This document shows, piece after piece, positions 45,239 to 54,977 of a stretch of 64,000 bases of DNA; position 1 is the stretch's first letter, and each line of letters starts with the position of its first letter. The notes beneath the pieces are model-generated. The model did not search any database. It worked only from the letters and a program-made list of their open reading frames with translations, and was not told where the DNA came from. The DNA is from VAZQ01 sp963841705 (GTDB lineage Bacteria > Pseudomonadota > Alphaproteobacteria > Rhizobiales > Xanthobacteraceae). The position numbers were made by a program, and so were the translations under genes. The stretch lies in assembly GCA_963841705.1 (NCBI GenBank), contig CAWJDY010000018.1, positions 62,001-126,000 of the forward strand, in the 5' to 3' direction.

Positions 45239-46213
45239 TCAGTGCGGCTTATGTCCGCCGTGGACGTCGACATTCTTCGGCGCCACGTATTTCGCTCTGC
45301 GCACGGTCGTCGGATCCGCGCGCTCGACCCCGATCACCGCGTCGCCGCGGATGGTGACCCGCTCCATGTAGCGGCGCTGGGGATAGTAGTCGTGGACAGC
45401 ATAATGCTGCGTGGAGCGGTTGTCCCACATGGCGATGGTATGCGGCTCCCAATGCAGCCGGAACTGATATTCGGGGACCAGCGCCTGATGGAAGAGCGTA
45501 TCAAGGAGGGCGCGGCTCTCGCGCTCCTCCATCCCGTCTATGGCGATCGTGAACTGCGGATTGACGAACAGCACCTTTCGTCCTGAGACCGGATGCACCC
45601 GCACCACCGGGTGAAACTGCGGCGGATACATCAATTCAAACTGCTGCAGCTTCGTGCGGTCTTCCGGGCTTTGGCCGAACAGCGGACGGAACGGCTTCAT
45701 GTCGTGAATGGCGACGAGCCCGCAGACGTATTGCTGCATGCGGTCGCTCAAGCCGTCGAACGCGGCCGACATGCTGACGAACATGGTGTCGCCTCCGACC
45801 GCGGGCACCTCCTTCGCGCACAGGATGGTCGCCATCGGCGGCTCGGCCCGGAAGGTCTCATCCGAGTGCCACACGTCGGTTCCGAACGGAGGCGTGGTCT
45901 CGTCATTGCGGAATTTGATCAGCTCCGGTGCATTCTTGCCTTCGTTAGGTGCGAACGGGTGAACGGTCAGCTCGCCGAACCGGCGGCCGAACGCCATCAA
46001 TTGCTCCGACGCGATCTCCTGCTCGCGAAAGATGATCAGCTCGTTCTCAAGGAGGGCCGCTTCAATCGCCTGGAATTGCGCGTCAGTGAGCGGATAGCGC
46101 AGATCGACGCCGGAGATCTCCGCCCCCAGGTTCACCCCTACGCGCCGGACCGTTACCCCGGAGCGTTGTGAAAGGACTGGCCTTGCCACGCTTGGATTGA
46201 CGCGTTCGTTCAT
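45239..46213 (-). CDS. TauD/TfdA-family Fe(II)/2-oxoglutarate dioxygenase
   Basis: A 324-residue dioxygenase from MNERVNPS (ATG 46213, ribosome site ggagg 7 nt upstream). The iron ligands are visible as the H-x-D in VWHSDETF and the distal His in DNRSTQHYAVHDY; Arg of RRYMERVTIRGD binds 2-oxoglutarate. The early segment GAEISGVDLRYPLTD is family-typical. It would hydroxylate a sulfonate, aryloxyacid or similar carboxylate. It sits downstream of a Bug-type binding protein on the same strand, a pairing repeated at 56-58 kb. Confidence 0.88.
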   Translation of the reverse strand: MNERVNPSVARPVLSQRSGVTVRRVGVNLGAEISGVDLRYPLTDAQFQAIEAALLENELIIFREQEIASEQLMAFGRRFGELTVHPFAPNEGKNAPELIKFRNDETTPPFGTDVWHSDETFRAEPPMATILCAKEVPAVGGDTMFVSMSAAFDGLSDRMQQYVCGLVAIHDMKPFRPLFGQSPEDRTKLQQFELMYPPQFHPVVRVHPVSGRKVLFVNPQFTIAIDGMEERESRALLDTLFHQALVPEYQFRLHWEPHTIAMWDNRSTQHYAVHDYYPQRRYMERVTIRGDAVIGVERADPTTVRRAKYVAPKNVDVHGGHKPH

Positions 46214-46321
46214 CGACGATCCTCCATTATTTTTGCCCATTTATCCGCGCATGGACCGGTAACCGCAATCAGCTGGGCGCGCGCACTTCGGCGCGCGCTA
46301 TACTGCCGGAGCAACTGCGCA

Positions 46322-47299
46322 CTATTCGACCTTGACGCCGGCCGCGCGAATGACCTTTGCCCATTTCGCCGTATAGTCGGCGATGAACTTGCCGAACCCA
46401 GCGGGCGAGCTCGGAAAGGTCTCGGCGCCGAGATTGGCGAATTGGGACTTGAGCTTGGGATCGACAAGCCCCGCGTTGATCTCGCTGTTGAGCTTGTCGA
46501 TGATGTCCTCCGGCGTGTTCTTTGGCGCGCCGATCCCCTGCCACCCCGTGCCTTCATAGCCGGGCACGAACTCGCCGATGGGCGGAAGGTCCGGCAACAG
46601 CTGAGTGCGCGCGGCGCTGGTCACCGCCAACGCCCGCACCTTGCCGGACCTGATCTGCTCGATCCAGGTCACGACTGAGCCGAACATGACCTCAATCTGT
46701 CCGCCGATGAGGTCGGGTATTGCAGGGCCGTCGCCGCGATAATGCACCGTGACCAGATTGACCCCCGCCATGGACTTGAAAAGCTCGCCGTAGAGGTGCG
46801 GCGAGCTTCCCGGACCGGCCGAGCCCATGTTGATCTTGCCGGGATTCGCCTTGGCGTAGGCGATGAGCTCGGGAACGGTCTTGGCCGGGAATGAGAGGTT
46901 CGTGACCAGGATATTGTAGGTTTGCACCGTGCTCGCGACCGGCGCGACGTCCCGGATGAAATCGAAACTCAGATTCTGATAGATCGTCGCGTTCCACGCG
47001 TTCGAGGTGGAAGCCTCAAGCAGCGTGTAGCCGTCGGGGTTCGCGCGAACGACCATTTCGGTGGCGATATTGCTGCCGGCGCCGGGGCGGTCCTCGATGA
47101 TGAATTGCTGGGCGAGCCGCTGCGAGAGCCATTGTCCGGTCAGCCGTGCCACGATGTCATTTACCCCACCGGCGGCATACCCGACGAGCAGACGCACCGG
47201 CCGCGATGGATAGGTTTGCGCTCGCCCAAGGCGAGAAAATGCCGGCAGTGCGGCAGCACTCGCTGCCAATTGCAGAATGCGACGACGGGCAAGCTTCAT
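46322..47299 (-). CDS. Tripartite tricarboxylate transporter binding protein (Bug/TctC family)
   Basis: A 325-residue periplasmic binding protein from the ATG at 47299 (ribosome site gggag). A twin-arginine-like signal (KLARRRILQLAASAAALPAF) is followed by the Bug core: YPSRPVRLLVGYAAGGVNDI, IIEDRPGAGSNIATEMVVRA, NPDGYTLL, and the ligand-pocket loop GSAGPGSSPHLYGELF. The ORF is open to 47644, but upstream sequence is not family-like. Bug genes are often orphans that deliver a carboxylate. The TauD dioxygenase 108 bp downstream may act on its ligand. Divergent from the amidohydrolase. Confidence 0.88.
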   Translation of the reverse strand: MKLARRRILQLAASAAALPAFSRLGRAQTYPSRPVRLLVGYAAGGVNDIVARLTGQWLSQRLAQQFIIEDRPGAGSNIATEMVVRANPDGYTLLEASTSNAWNATIYQNLSFDFIRDVAPVASTVQTYNILVTNLSFPAKTVPELIAYAKANPGKINMGSAGPGSSPHLYGELFKSMAGVNLVTVHYRGDGPAIPDLIGGQIEVMFGSVVTWIEQIRSGKVRALAVTSAARTQLLPDLPPIGEFVPGYEGTGWQGIGAPKNTPEDIIDKLNSEINAGLVDPKLKSQFANLGAETFPSSPAGFGKFIADYTAKWAKVIRAAGVKVE

Positions 47300-47437
47300 G
47301 GATCTCCCTCGGGCTTTTGCGCAATGCTCACGCAATACGCTCAGATATCCAGCCAGGGTCTGACTACTACACCCGTAGCCAGCGCACGAGATAGATCTAT
47401 CATTGCGGGGGGAAGCTGTTCGGGAGCCTGGTCGTAA

Positions 47438-48832
47438 ATGCCGCGTCTGGTCATTACCAACATCGACTATCTCGTCACCGTTGATCCGAGCCGCCGCATC
47501 ATTCGCGACGGGGCGCTCATCATGCAGGACGATCGCATTGTCGCCGTCGGCAAGAGCAATCAATTTCCGCCCGATCCGGGCGACGACGTGATCGACGGGC
47601 GCGGAAAGCTCGCATTGCCTGGGATCTTTGACACCCATGTTCACAATGCCCAGCAGCTCGGGCGCAGCTGCGGCGATGAAGCCTATTCGGGGCCGGAGCG
47701 GCTGTTCCGACGGCTATGGCCGGTCGAGGCGCACATGGACAAGGAAGATGCGCTGTGCGCGGCGCGGCTTGCCCAGGTTGAGATGATCCGCGCCGGCACC
47801 ACGTGCTTTGCCGATCCCGGCAGCTATTTCACCGCCGAGACGGCACAGGCTGTGAAAGAAAGCGGCATGCGCGGGCTGATCGCGCGCACCGTTTTCGACA
47901 TGGGTCAAACCACGATGGGCAATCTTCCGCAGGGCTTCTTCGAGCCGACTGAGGAGGCGCTCACGCGCGCCGACGAGATGGTCGCCGAGCTCGACGGCTC
48001 ATTGGAGGGCCGCCTGAAGGCCTGGTTCTCGATTCGGGTACCGGTCGCATGCTCCGACGACCTGTTGCGCCGACTGGGCAGGCTTGCTGCGAAGCGCGGT
48101 GTCGGCATCATCGGCCATGCCTGCGAGAATCGCGATGAAACCGTGGCCTCGCATCTGAAATACGGAATGGGCGATGTCGCCCGGCTGGAAAAGCTGGGAC
48201 TGCTCGCACCCAATATGCTGCTGCTCCACATGGGCTGGGTTGATGCCAAGGAGCTGCACATGCTCAAGCAGCGGGATGTGAAGATATCGCTCGCGCCAAG
48301 CGCCTCCATGCATCAGGCCATGGGCAATATCAGCCACGGGAAGACGCCCGAAATGCTCGAGCTGGGACTTTCCGTATCGCTGGGGTCGGATTCGGCCATG
48401 TCGAGCAACTACCTGGATGCTATTCGGCAAGCCTTTCTCATCGTTGGCGGGTTGCACGAAGCGCGTCTCGATCCCAAGGTGCTGCGTCCCGAGACGGCCG
48501 TAGAGATGCTGACGATCAATGGCGCCCGCTGCATGCAGTGGGAGAAGGATCTCGGCTCGCTCGAAGTCGGCAAGAAAGCCGACGTCACGCTGCTCGACAT
48601 CATGCGCCCGGAGTGGCAACCAATTCACAATCCGATTGCAAACCTCGTTTATTGCGCTCACGGCGGCTGCGCCGACACCGTCATCGTCGATGGCAAAATT
48701 CTCATGCGCGCCGGGAAGGTGCTCACGCTCGACGAGCACGATTTGTACGGGGAAGCGCAGGATCGGGCGAGGTCGTTGATCCGGCGCACCGGTCTCGAGC
48801 AAACCGTGGCCTCGATATGGCCGATGCATTAG
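47438..48832 (+). CDS. Amidohydrolase-family (AtzB/TrzA, chlorohydrolase/deaminase type) protein
   Basis: A 464-residue metal-dependent hydrolase. Metal-site residues are visible in FDTHVHN (HxH), the GHACENRDE His and the SLGSDSA Asp, with the LLLHMGWVD His also in place. Terminal beta-sandwich segments are LVITNIDYLVTVDPSRRIIR and DVTLLDIMRPEWQPIHNPIA, then LVYCAHGGCADTVIVDGK. Such enzymes deaminate or dechlorinate N-heterocycles; the exact substrate cannot be told. It diverges from the Bug gene across 138 bp, suggesting a joint catabolic function. Confidence 0.87.
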   Translation: MPRLVITNIDYLVTVDPSRRIIRDGALIMQDDRIVAVGKSNQFPPDPGDDVIDGRGKLALPGIFDTHVHNAQQLGRSCGDEAYSGPERLFRRLWPVEAHMDKEDALCAARLAQVEMIRAGTTCFADPGSYFTAETAQAVKESGMRGLIARTVFDMGQTTMGNLPQGFFEPTEEALTRADEMVAELDGSLEGRLKAWFSIRVPVACSDDLLRRLGRLAAKRGVGIIGHACENRDETVASHLKYGMGDVARLEKLGLLAPNMLLLHMGWVDAKELHMLKQRDVKISLAPSASMHQAMGNISHGKTPEMLELGLSVSLGSDSAMSSNYLDAIRQAFLIVGGLHEARLDPKVLRPETAVEMLTINGARCMQWEKDLGSLEVGKKADVTLLDIMRPEWQPIHNPIANLVYCAHGGCADTVIVDGKILMRAGKVLTLDEHDLYGEAQDRARSLIRRTGLEQTVASIWPMH

Positions 48833-48837
48833 ACGGG

Positions 48838-49245
48838 TTACGTCTTGCTCAGCTTTCTTTGCACGCGCTGATCAAAACGCGCGATGTCGACAACGACCCG
48901 CTGGTGCGTCCCGCCGCCGATCGGCTCCTTCTCGTCATGGGCTTCGGCGGCGAACACGAGCGTGCGGCCATCGATCCCGGTCAATTCGCAGCTTGCCCAA
49001 ACCCGCATCCCGACCGGCGTGGCGGCGAAATGGCGTATGTCGAGACGGATCCCGAGGCTTTGGTGACCGCGCGGCAGCAGATGCTCCACGGCGGCGAGCG
49101 CCGCCGCCTCCATCAGGTTGATCATCACCGGGGTGGCCAGCACGGGAACGAGCCCGCTACCGACACGCGGGGCAGTGTGCTCAGCGGCGACGAGCAGGTC
49201 TGCGGAGCCTCGTAGGCCGACCCTCAGCTTCGACAGCTCGACCAT
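48838..49245 (-). CDS. Thioesterase-family protein (FlK-like hotdog fold)
   Basis: A 135-residue single hotdog-fold protein. VGSGLVPVLATPVMINLMEA and RGHQSLGIRLDIRHFAATPV give the Thr, Glu and His positions used by fluoroacetyl-CoA thioesterase FlK and relatives, followed by GMRVWASCELTGIDGRTLVF. It would hydrolyse a short acyl-CoA. The start ATG directly abuts the stop of the upstream secreted-protein gene (TGAATG), so the two are coupled. It converges with the amidohydrolase gene, ends 5 bp apart. Confidence 0.85.
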   Translation of the reverse strand: MVELSKLRVGLRGSADLLVAAEHTAPRVGSGLVPVLATPVMINLMEAAALAAVEHLLPRGHQSLGIRLDIRHFAATPVGMRVWASCELTGIDGRTLVFAAEAHDEKEPIGGGTHQRVVVDIARFDQRVQRKLSKT

Positions 49246-49887
49246 TCAATGACGTGGGTTCAGCGAAGTATTCCCGCTTTGCGTATTCGGCAGAGGCAGT
49301 GCGAGCTTGCAAGTGTCGAGAACGGCATAATAGCCCTTGTCGCCCTGGCGAAAGCTCAAGCTTGCCGTAAAGACGTACGATCCGAGCTGGGGCTCCTTGA
49401 GCTCGTAGACCCACCAGGGCGCCACCTTTCCCGGCGTGCTCGAATACCGGGCGCACGTTCCGTCGCTTCCATCGATGATCGGAATGCTTTCCACCTCATA
49501 GCGATAGTCTTTGCCGTTCGGCCATGCGACCCCAATGCCGATCTTGGGTTTGTCGTATGCCAGGGGGAAGTCCTGCGAGACGTTCTGTGGATCTCCGCAA
49601 TTCGGGTACGCCGCAGCATACTCCTCATTCGCGGTGCAGATCATGATGGGTGCGCCGTTATTCCAAGCCATGCCGCCCGGCAGCGCGCCCCAGCGGGTGT
49701 GGCAGCAGGGCTCTATGGTAACCGCAGGCCAGCCCGGTGGAATCTGGAAGGAGATGCTCTGGCTCTTGATGCAGTAGTTTGTCGTGCAGGCATATTGCGC
49801 GTCTGCTGGCGAGGCGATCGATACAAAAGCGCCGACTGAGAGCAGCAGATGTATTCCTCCAACGTTGCCGGGACGACGCGTCGGCAT
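49246..49887 (-). CDS. Secreted cysteine-containing hypothetical protein
   Basis: A 213-residue protein with an N-terminal signal peptide (hydrophobic IHLLLSVGAFVSIASPADA, cleavage near ADA-QY). The mature part holds about eight cysteines (YACTTNYCIKS, EPCCHTRW, MICTAN, PNCGD, GTCARY, DTCKLA) that could form disulfides in the periplasm, and many aromatic residues. No family recognised. It is directly upstream of, and abutting, the thioesterase gene. Confidence 0.65.
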   Translation of the reverse strand: MPTRRPGNVGGIHLLLSVGAFVSIASPADAQYACTTNYCIKSQSISFQIPPGWPAVTIEPCCHTRWGALPGGMAWNNGAPIMICTANEEYAAAYPNCGDPQNVSQDFPLAYDKPKIGIGVAWPNGKDYRYEVESIPIIDGSDGTCARYSSTPGKVAPWWVYELKEPQLGSYVFTASLSFRQGDKGYYAVLDTCKLALPLPNTQSGNTSLNPRH

Positions 49888-50050
49888 CTCTTTACCTCCT
49901 TGCAGCCATGACTGCTCGACAATAAGCGAACCGAGTCAGGATTGAAATTGGCAAAATCGGCAGCTCATAGCATAGTGAACGACCGCGAACATGCCATTTC
50001 AGGTCGTTCCTGCTGCTGGTATGATTCGGCATTTGCGGAGGATCCTCGTC

Positions 50051-51238
50051 GTGCGTGGGCCAGCGGTTTGCTTGAGATCAATAATTGCAAAGGGCCGGCG
50101 CCTGCCTCTGCTGGCAGCTTTGGCAGCAGCTGCCATGACAGCCGCGTGCGGGCAGGAGAATCGTTTTATTGCGCCGCCACCGCCGAAGGTGACGGTGCAA
50201 TTGCCGGTACAGCAGACGGTTACGCCTTACCTGGAAGCCACCGGTAACGCTGCTTCGGTGAACACCGTGAAGCTCGTGGCACGGGTGCAGGGTTACCTCC
50301 AGGAGATCAAATACCAGGACGGCGCCACGGTGAAGAAGGGCACGCCGTTGTTCGTCATCGAGCCTGAGCCGTACAAGGTCAAGCTGGAGCAGGCGCAGGC
50401 GGCCGAGGAGGGGGCCAAGGCCACCCTGATCAACGCGGAAGCCGAATTCCAGCGCCAGCAGCAGCTGCAGGCGAAGGACGTGTCGAGCCAGGCGAACCTG
50501 GACAAGGCCCGGGCCAACCGCGATACCGACCACGCCAACGTGCTGTCTGCGCAGGCCAATACGCAGAGCGCCGAGATCAACCTCAGCTATACGACGGTGT
50601 CCGCTCCGTTCGACGGGGTCGTTACCGCGCACAAGGTCTTTGTCGGCGAGCTGGTCGGTGGCGATCAGCCGACCGAGCTGGCGAGCATTGTCCAGCTCAA
50701 GCCGCTTTGGGTGTGGTTCAATGTGAGCGAGCGGGACGTGCAGCAGATACGCGCCGCCGTCGGTGCGCGGGGCGGGAATATCGCCGAGCTCAAGATTCCG
50801 ATCGAGGTCGGCCTGCAGACCGAGAGCGGGTATCCCCACAGGGGTCTGATCGATTACGCCGACCCGAACGTCAACCAGTCGACCGGCACCCTGCAGGCGC
50901 GTGGCATTTTCGAGAACACCGATGGCGCCTTGTTGCCGGGTTATTTCGTGCGCGTGCGCGTGCCGAGGCGTCCGATCCCGGGGCTGCTGGTCCCGGAGGT
51001 GGCGATCGGCAGCGATCAAGCCGGCCGCTACGTCCTGACCGTCAACTCCGATAACACCGTCGAGCAGCGCCGGGTGCAGCTCGGCCAGAGTTTTGGCGAG
51101 CTTCGCCTGGTCGAGAGCGGATTGAAGCCGGACGAACGGGTAGTCGTGGCCGGAATCCTCGACGCCGTTCCTGGGCAGAAAGTCGATCCGCAGCAGCCCT
51201 CGCCCAAATCCGCGGCGGCGGAGACCGGATCCAAGTAA
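50051..51238 (+). CDS. RND efflux periplasmic adaptor (AcrA/MexA type)
   Basis: Adaptor of the second RND pump. The start is chosen at GTG 50051 because gcggagg lies 9 nt upstream; the frame is open to ATG 49991 with no ribosome site there. The 395-residue product has a lipobox-like AAMTAAC, barrel-sandwich and coiled-coil hairpin segments (LVARVQGYLQEIKYQDGATV, LEQAQAAEEGAKATLINAEA), INLSYTTVSAPFDGVV, and a C-terminal MPD domain. It is followed 9 bp later by the permease gene. Probably a multidrug exporter; no regulator is adjacent. Confidence 0.9.
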   Translation: MRGPAVCLRSIIAKGRRLPLLAALAAAAMTAACGQENRFIAPPPPKVTVQLPVQQTVTPYLEATGNAASVNTVKLVARVQGYLQEIKYQDGATVKKGTPLFVIEPEPYKVKLEQAQAAEEGAKATLINAEAEFQRQQQLQAKDVSSQANLDKARANRDTDHANVLSAQANTQSAEINLSYTTVSAPFDGVVTAHKVFVGELVGGDQPTELASIVQLKPLWVWFNVSERDVQQIRAAVGARGGNIAELKIPIEVGLQTESGYPHRGLIDYADPNVNQSTGTLQARGIFENTDGALLPGYFVRVRVPRRPIPGLLVPEVAIGSDQAGRYVLTVNSDNTVEQRRVQLGQSFGELRLVESGLKPDERVVVAGILDAVPGQKVDPQQPSPKSAAAETGSK

Positions 51239-51247
51239 CGGCGCGTC

Positions 51248-54200
51248 ATGATCTCGAAGTTCTTCATTGAGCGGCCGGTACTGGCGAACGTGCTCGCCAT
51301 CCTGATGGTCGTGATCGGCGCCGTCGCGCTGTTTCGGTTGGCGGTGGCGCAGTATCCCAACGTGGTGCCGCCGACCATCTCGGTCACCACCCGCTACCCC
51401 GGAGCCAGCGCTCGCGCCGTGGTCGACACCGTCGCGCTGCCGATCGAGCAGCAGGTCAACGGCGTGGACGGCATGATCTACATGCAGTCCTACAGCGCCG
51501 CGGACGGCAGCTACACGCTCATCGTCACGTTCAAGATCGGGATGGACATCAACTTCGCGCAGGTGCTGGTGCAGAATCGGGTCTCCAGCGCGCTCGCGCA
51601 GTTGCCGCAGGCGGTGCAAGCCCAGGGCGTAACCGTCCAGCAGAAATCGACGGCCATTCTGCAGTTCGTCACTCTAACCTCGCCGGACGACCGCTACGAC
51701 AGCCTTTTCCTTGCCAATTACGCGACCATCTCGCTGCAGCCGGAGCTCGCGCGCCTGCCGGGCGTGGGCCAAGTCAATATCTTCGGGGCCGGCCAGTATT
51801 CGATGCGCATCTGGCTCGACCCCGACAAGCTCTATGCCTTCTCGCTGACGACCGAAGATGTCGTCAACGCCCTCAAAGGCCAGAACCAACAGGTCACGGC
51901 CGGACAGCTCGGCATGCCGCCGGCGCCGAACACGCAAGCCTTCCAATATACGCTCGACATCGCCACCCGCTTCGACGACGTCAGCCAGTTCGAAAACATC
52001 GTGGTCAAGACCGAGCAGAACGGGCAGATGGTCCACGTGCGCGACATCGGCCGCGTCGAGCTCGGCGCGCAGACCTATAGCCAAGTCTTCACCCTCAACG
52101 GCAAGCCGGCAGCCGGCATCGGCATCTATCAGACGCTGGAGGCGAACGCGCTCGACGTGGCCGGCGAAGTCGCCAAGAAGATGAGCCAGCTCGAGAAGAG
52201 CTTTCCGCCCGGGCTGACCTACACCATTCCGTTCGATACCACCACGTTCGTGCGCGAGTCGATCAACGAAGTGTGGAAGACGCTGTTCGAGGCGGCGATC
52301 CTGGTGCTGATCGTGATCCTGGTGTTCCTGCAGGACTGGCGCGCCATGCTGGTGCCCATGACCACGGTGCCGGTCACCATCATCGGCGCGTTTGCCGGCA
52401 TGGCCGCGCTCAGCTTCACCGTCAACCTGTCGACGCTGTTCGCGATCGTGCTGGCGATCGGCATCGTCGTCGATGATGCCATCGTGGTGGTCGAAGGTGC
52501 GGCGCATCACATCGAGCGGGGTTTGCCGCCAAAGGACGCGGCGATCCAGGCCATGAACGAGCTGTTCGGTCCGATCATCGGCATCACGCTGGTGCTGATG
52601 TCGGTGTTCCTGCCTGCCGCCTTCATTCCGGGCCTCAGCGGAAAGATGTTCGCGCAGTTCGCGCTGGTGATCGCCGCCACCGCTTTGCTCAGCGCCATCA
52701 ACGCCGCCACGTTGAAGCCGACGCAATGCGCGCTGTGGCTGCGGCGCCCGGTGCCTCCGAGTGAGCGCAACCTGTTCTTCCGTGGGTTCAACGCCGTCTA
52801 CGACCGTTTCGAGCGGGCCTATGCGCGGATGATCGGCGGCATGGTCGCGCGCAGCGGGCTCATGTGCGTGATCGCGCTGATCGTGATCGGCGGTGGCGGC
52901 TACGGCCTTTCTCGCGTTCCGACTGGGTTTCTCCCGATCGAGGATCAGGGCTATGTTCTGGTGACGGCGCAATTGCCGGACGGCGCTTCCCTTCTGCGCA
53001 CCAAGCGCGTGCTCGATCAGGTGAGCCAAATCGCCGGAAAAAATCCCGCGGTCGCCAACGTGATCGCGATTTCCGGTGTTTCCGCGCTCGACAATAATTC
53101 GACGCTGGCCAATGCCGGCGTTGCCTATGTCGTGCTCAAGGATTGGAGCGAGCGCGGCAAGGGTGAAGACTTGCTGTCGCTGTTCCAGCAGTTCAATCGT
53201 GACTTCGCTGCGATAGAGCAGGCGCGCATCGTTGTTTTTCCGCCGCCGCCGATCCAGGGCATCGGCAATGCCGGCGGCTTTGCCATGCAGCTCGAGCTGC
53301 GCGACGGCAGCTTCGATCTCGCCAAGTTGCAGACAACGACCAATTCCGTCGTAATGGACGCCCAAACGCAGAGCGGATTGCAGCGGGTGACGAGCTCATT
53401 CCGCTCCACCGTGCCGCAGCTCAAGGTGGACGTGGACCGTGCCAAGGCCGAGACGCTGCAGGTGTCGATCGACGACGTGTTCGCGGCGCTCGGCGCTTAT
53501 CTGGGATCGAGCTTTGTCGACCAGTTCAACAAGTTCGGCCGCGTGTTCCAGGTCTATGTGCAGGCGGATTCGAAGTTCCGCCTGCGTCCGCAGGATATCG
53601 AGCAGCTTCCGGTGCGCAATAAGCAGGGCGCCATCATTCCGCTCGGCACGATGATTCGGATCACCCCGACGGTCGGCCCGTCATTGCTCAGCCTCTACAA
53701 CTTCTATCCGTCTTCGACGGTGTTGGGGCTGCCCGCCACCGGCTTCAGTTCCGGCGAGGCGATGGCACTCATGCAGCAGATCGCCGACAAGGCCTCGCCG
53801 CCCGGCATCGGCTACGAATGGACCGCGATGTCGTACCAGGAGCAGCTGGTCGGCAACCAGCTTTACTACATCTTCGCGCTCGCGATGCTGCTGGTGTATC
53901 TGGTGCTCGCCGGCCAGTACGAGAGCTGGTTCATGCCGGTCGCGGTGCTGCTTGCGGTTCCGCTCTCGTTGGTTGGACCGGTTGTCGCGCTCAAGGGCCT
54001 CGGCATCGCCAACAACCTCTATACGCAAATCGGTTTGGTGCTGCTGATTGCACTATCGGCCAAGAATGCGATTCTGATCGTCGAGGTCGCGCGCGAGCGG
54101 CGCATCTTCGATGGCAAGCCGATCATCGAGGCGGCACTCGAGGCGGCGCGCGCGCGCCTTCGTCCCATCCTGATGACCTCGTTCGCGTTTATTCTCGGCG

Positions 54201-54400
54201 TGCTACCGCTGGTGCTCGCAACCGGTGCCGGCGCCAATTCGCGCAAATCAATCGGCATTGCAGTCTTTAGCGGGATGATTGCTTCGACTTGCCTGGCAGT
54301 CCTGTTCGTGCCGTCGTTTTTTGTCGTGGTGCGCCGGTTCGAGGAATGGCGCTTGGCGCGCAAGGTCAAGGCCGCGGAAGCAGCCGCCGCCCGGGCATGA
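51248..54400 (+). CDS. RND multidrug efflux permease (HAE1 family, AcrB/MexB-like)
   Basis: A 1050-residue proton/drug antiporter, full length for HAE1. It begins MISKFFIERPVLANVLAILM; TM4 carries the proton-relay Asp pair (VVDDAIVVVEGAAHHIERGL), and the second half has RRPVPPSERNLFFRGFNAVY and SAKNAILIVEVARE with the conserved TM10 Lys. The G-loop/docking segments (VSGVSALD-like AISGVSALDNNSTLANAG) are normal. It forms an operon with the adaptor upstream. No outer-membrane channel gene follows. Confidence 0.94.
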   Translation: MISKFFIERPVLANVLAILMVVIGAVALFRLAVAQYPNVVPPTISVTTRYPGASARAVVDTVALPIEQQVNGVDGMIYMQSYSAADGSYTLIVTFKIGMDINFAQVLVQNRVSSALAQLPQAVQAQGVTVQQKSTAILQFVTLTSPDDRYDSLFLANYATISLQPELARLPGVGQVNIFGAGQYSMRIWLDPDKLYAFSLTTEDVVNALKGQNQQVTAGQLGMPPAPNTQAFQYTLDIATRFDDVSQFENIVVKTEQNGQMVHVRDIGRVELGAQTYSQVFTLNGKPAAGIGIYQTLEANALDVAGEVAKKMSQLEKSFPPGLTYTIPFDTTTFVRESINEVWKTLFEAAILVLIVILVFLQDWRAMLVPMTTVPVTIIGAFAGMAALSFTVNLSTLFAIVLAIGIVVDDAIVVVEGAAHHIERGLPPKDAAIQAMNELFGPIIGITLVLMSVFLPAAFIPGLSGKMFAQFALVIAATALLSAINAATLKPTQCALWLRRPVPPSERNLFFRGFNAVYDRFERAYARMIGGMVARSGLMCVIALIVIGGGGYGLSRVPTGFLPIEDQGYVLVTAQLPDGASLLRTKRVLDQVSQIAGKNPAVANVIAISGVSALDNNSTLANAGVAYVVLKDWSERGKGEDLLSLFQQFNRDFAAIEQARIVVFPPPPIQGIGNAGGFAMQLELRDGSFDLAKLQTTTNSVVMDAQTQSGLQRVTSSFRSTVPQLKVDVDRAKAETLQVSIDDVFAALGAYLGSSFVDQFNKFGRVFQVYVQADSKFRLRPQDIEQLPVRNKQGAIIPLGTMIRITPTVGPSLLSLYNFYPSSTVLGLPATGFSSGEAMALMQQIADKASPPGIGYEWTAMSYQEQLVGNQLYYIFALAMLLVYLVLAGQYESWFMPVAVLLAVPLSLVGPVVALKGLGIANNLYTQIGLVLLIALSAKNAILIVEVARERRIFDGKPIIEAALEAARARLRPILMTSFAFILGVLPLVLATGAGANSRKSIGIAVFSGMIASTCLAVLFVPSFFVVVRRFEEWRLARKVKAAEAAAARA

Positions 54401-54477
54401 CGAATCGCCCGCCTACGGTCGGCGCTTTTATCTTGCCGTCCCCCGTCCCGCCTCTGCGCAAACCATAAGCCGCTCCA

Positions 54478-54637
54478 GGCTGACGAGACGTGATTTTGAC
54501 AAGTCGATGCCGTCCGATATCAACCCTACTATGATGTCTACAAGCCGATCGTCGAGGGCCGAGAGCTGTATGTGAAGTTCACGCTGGATACGCAAGGAGA
54601 GTTGCTACTGATCAGCTTTAAGGAGAACGAGCCATGA
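54478..54637 (+). pseudogene. MqsR-family toxin remnant, truncated and frameshifted
   Basis: One frame gives RLTRRDFDKSMPSDINP. After a shift near 54526 another gives YYDVYKPIVEGRELYVKFTL, DTQGELLLISFKENEP and stop. Joined, these are the C-terminal half of MqsR-like (motility/quorum regulator) toxins. The N-terminal half is absent. The stop overlaps the ATG of the following antitoxin fragment (ATGA), preserving the operon structure. Confidence 0.72.
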
Positions 54638-54879
54638 CCAATCCACGCGACCACCCAGACGTAATTCAAAGCGCAGAGAGCGGCAGACCGCTCCGGCGCG
54701 GTGTAAAGATGCTCACCATTAGTGTTGACGGCCGGCCCTTCACCTACGGCCAGCCTGGGTGGTGGGTGTCAATTGACGATCCCAGGGATAACGAAGGGCA
54801 GCTTACCGATGAGGACAACGTGATCCGCGCGGCGGCCCGACGCGAGGCCAGAGCATACAGCACGCCCTTCATCGTGTAG
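54634..54879 (+). pseudogene. MqsA-like antitoxin, lacking the HTH domain
   Basis: An 81-codon frame with HPDVIQSAESGRPLRRGVKM, LTISVDGRPFTYGQPGWWVS and IDDPRDNEGQLTDEDNVI, the N-terminal part of MqsA-type antitoxins in Alphaproteobacteria. Related antitoxins run on to a C-terminal XRE domain (about 140 residues total), but here the frame stops after ARREARAYSTPFIV. It may still be translated. It lies 98 bp before dusA, a known insertion hot spot in many bacteria. Confidence 0.68.
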
Positions 54880-54977
54880 TAGGGCTTCCGGCGTGCACCA
54901 CGATGCCGACGAGTGAAAAGAAATAAGAACGCTAATAACTTTCGCTGCCAGAGGATTGGATAGTCAAGCTGCAAAAA

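Noticed and set aside
51674..53365. A 563-codon frame antisense to the second RND permease, and a similar one at 50078-51619
   Set aside because: His/Arg/Glu-rich shadow translations opposite well-supported RND genes, with no start signals or domains.
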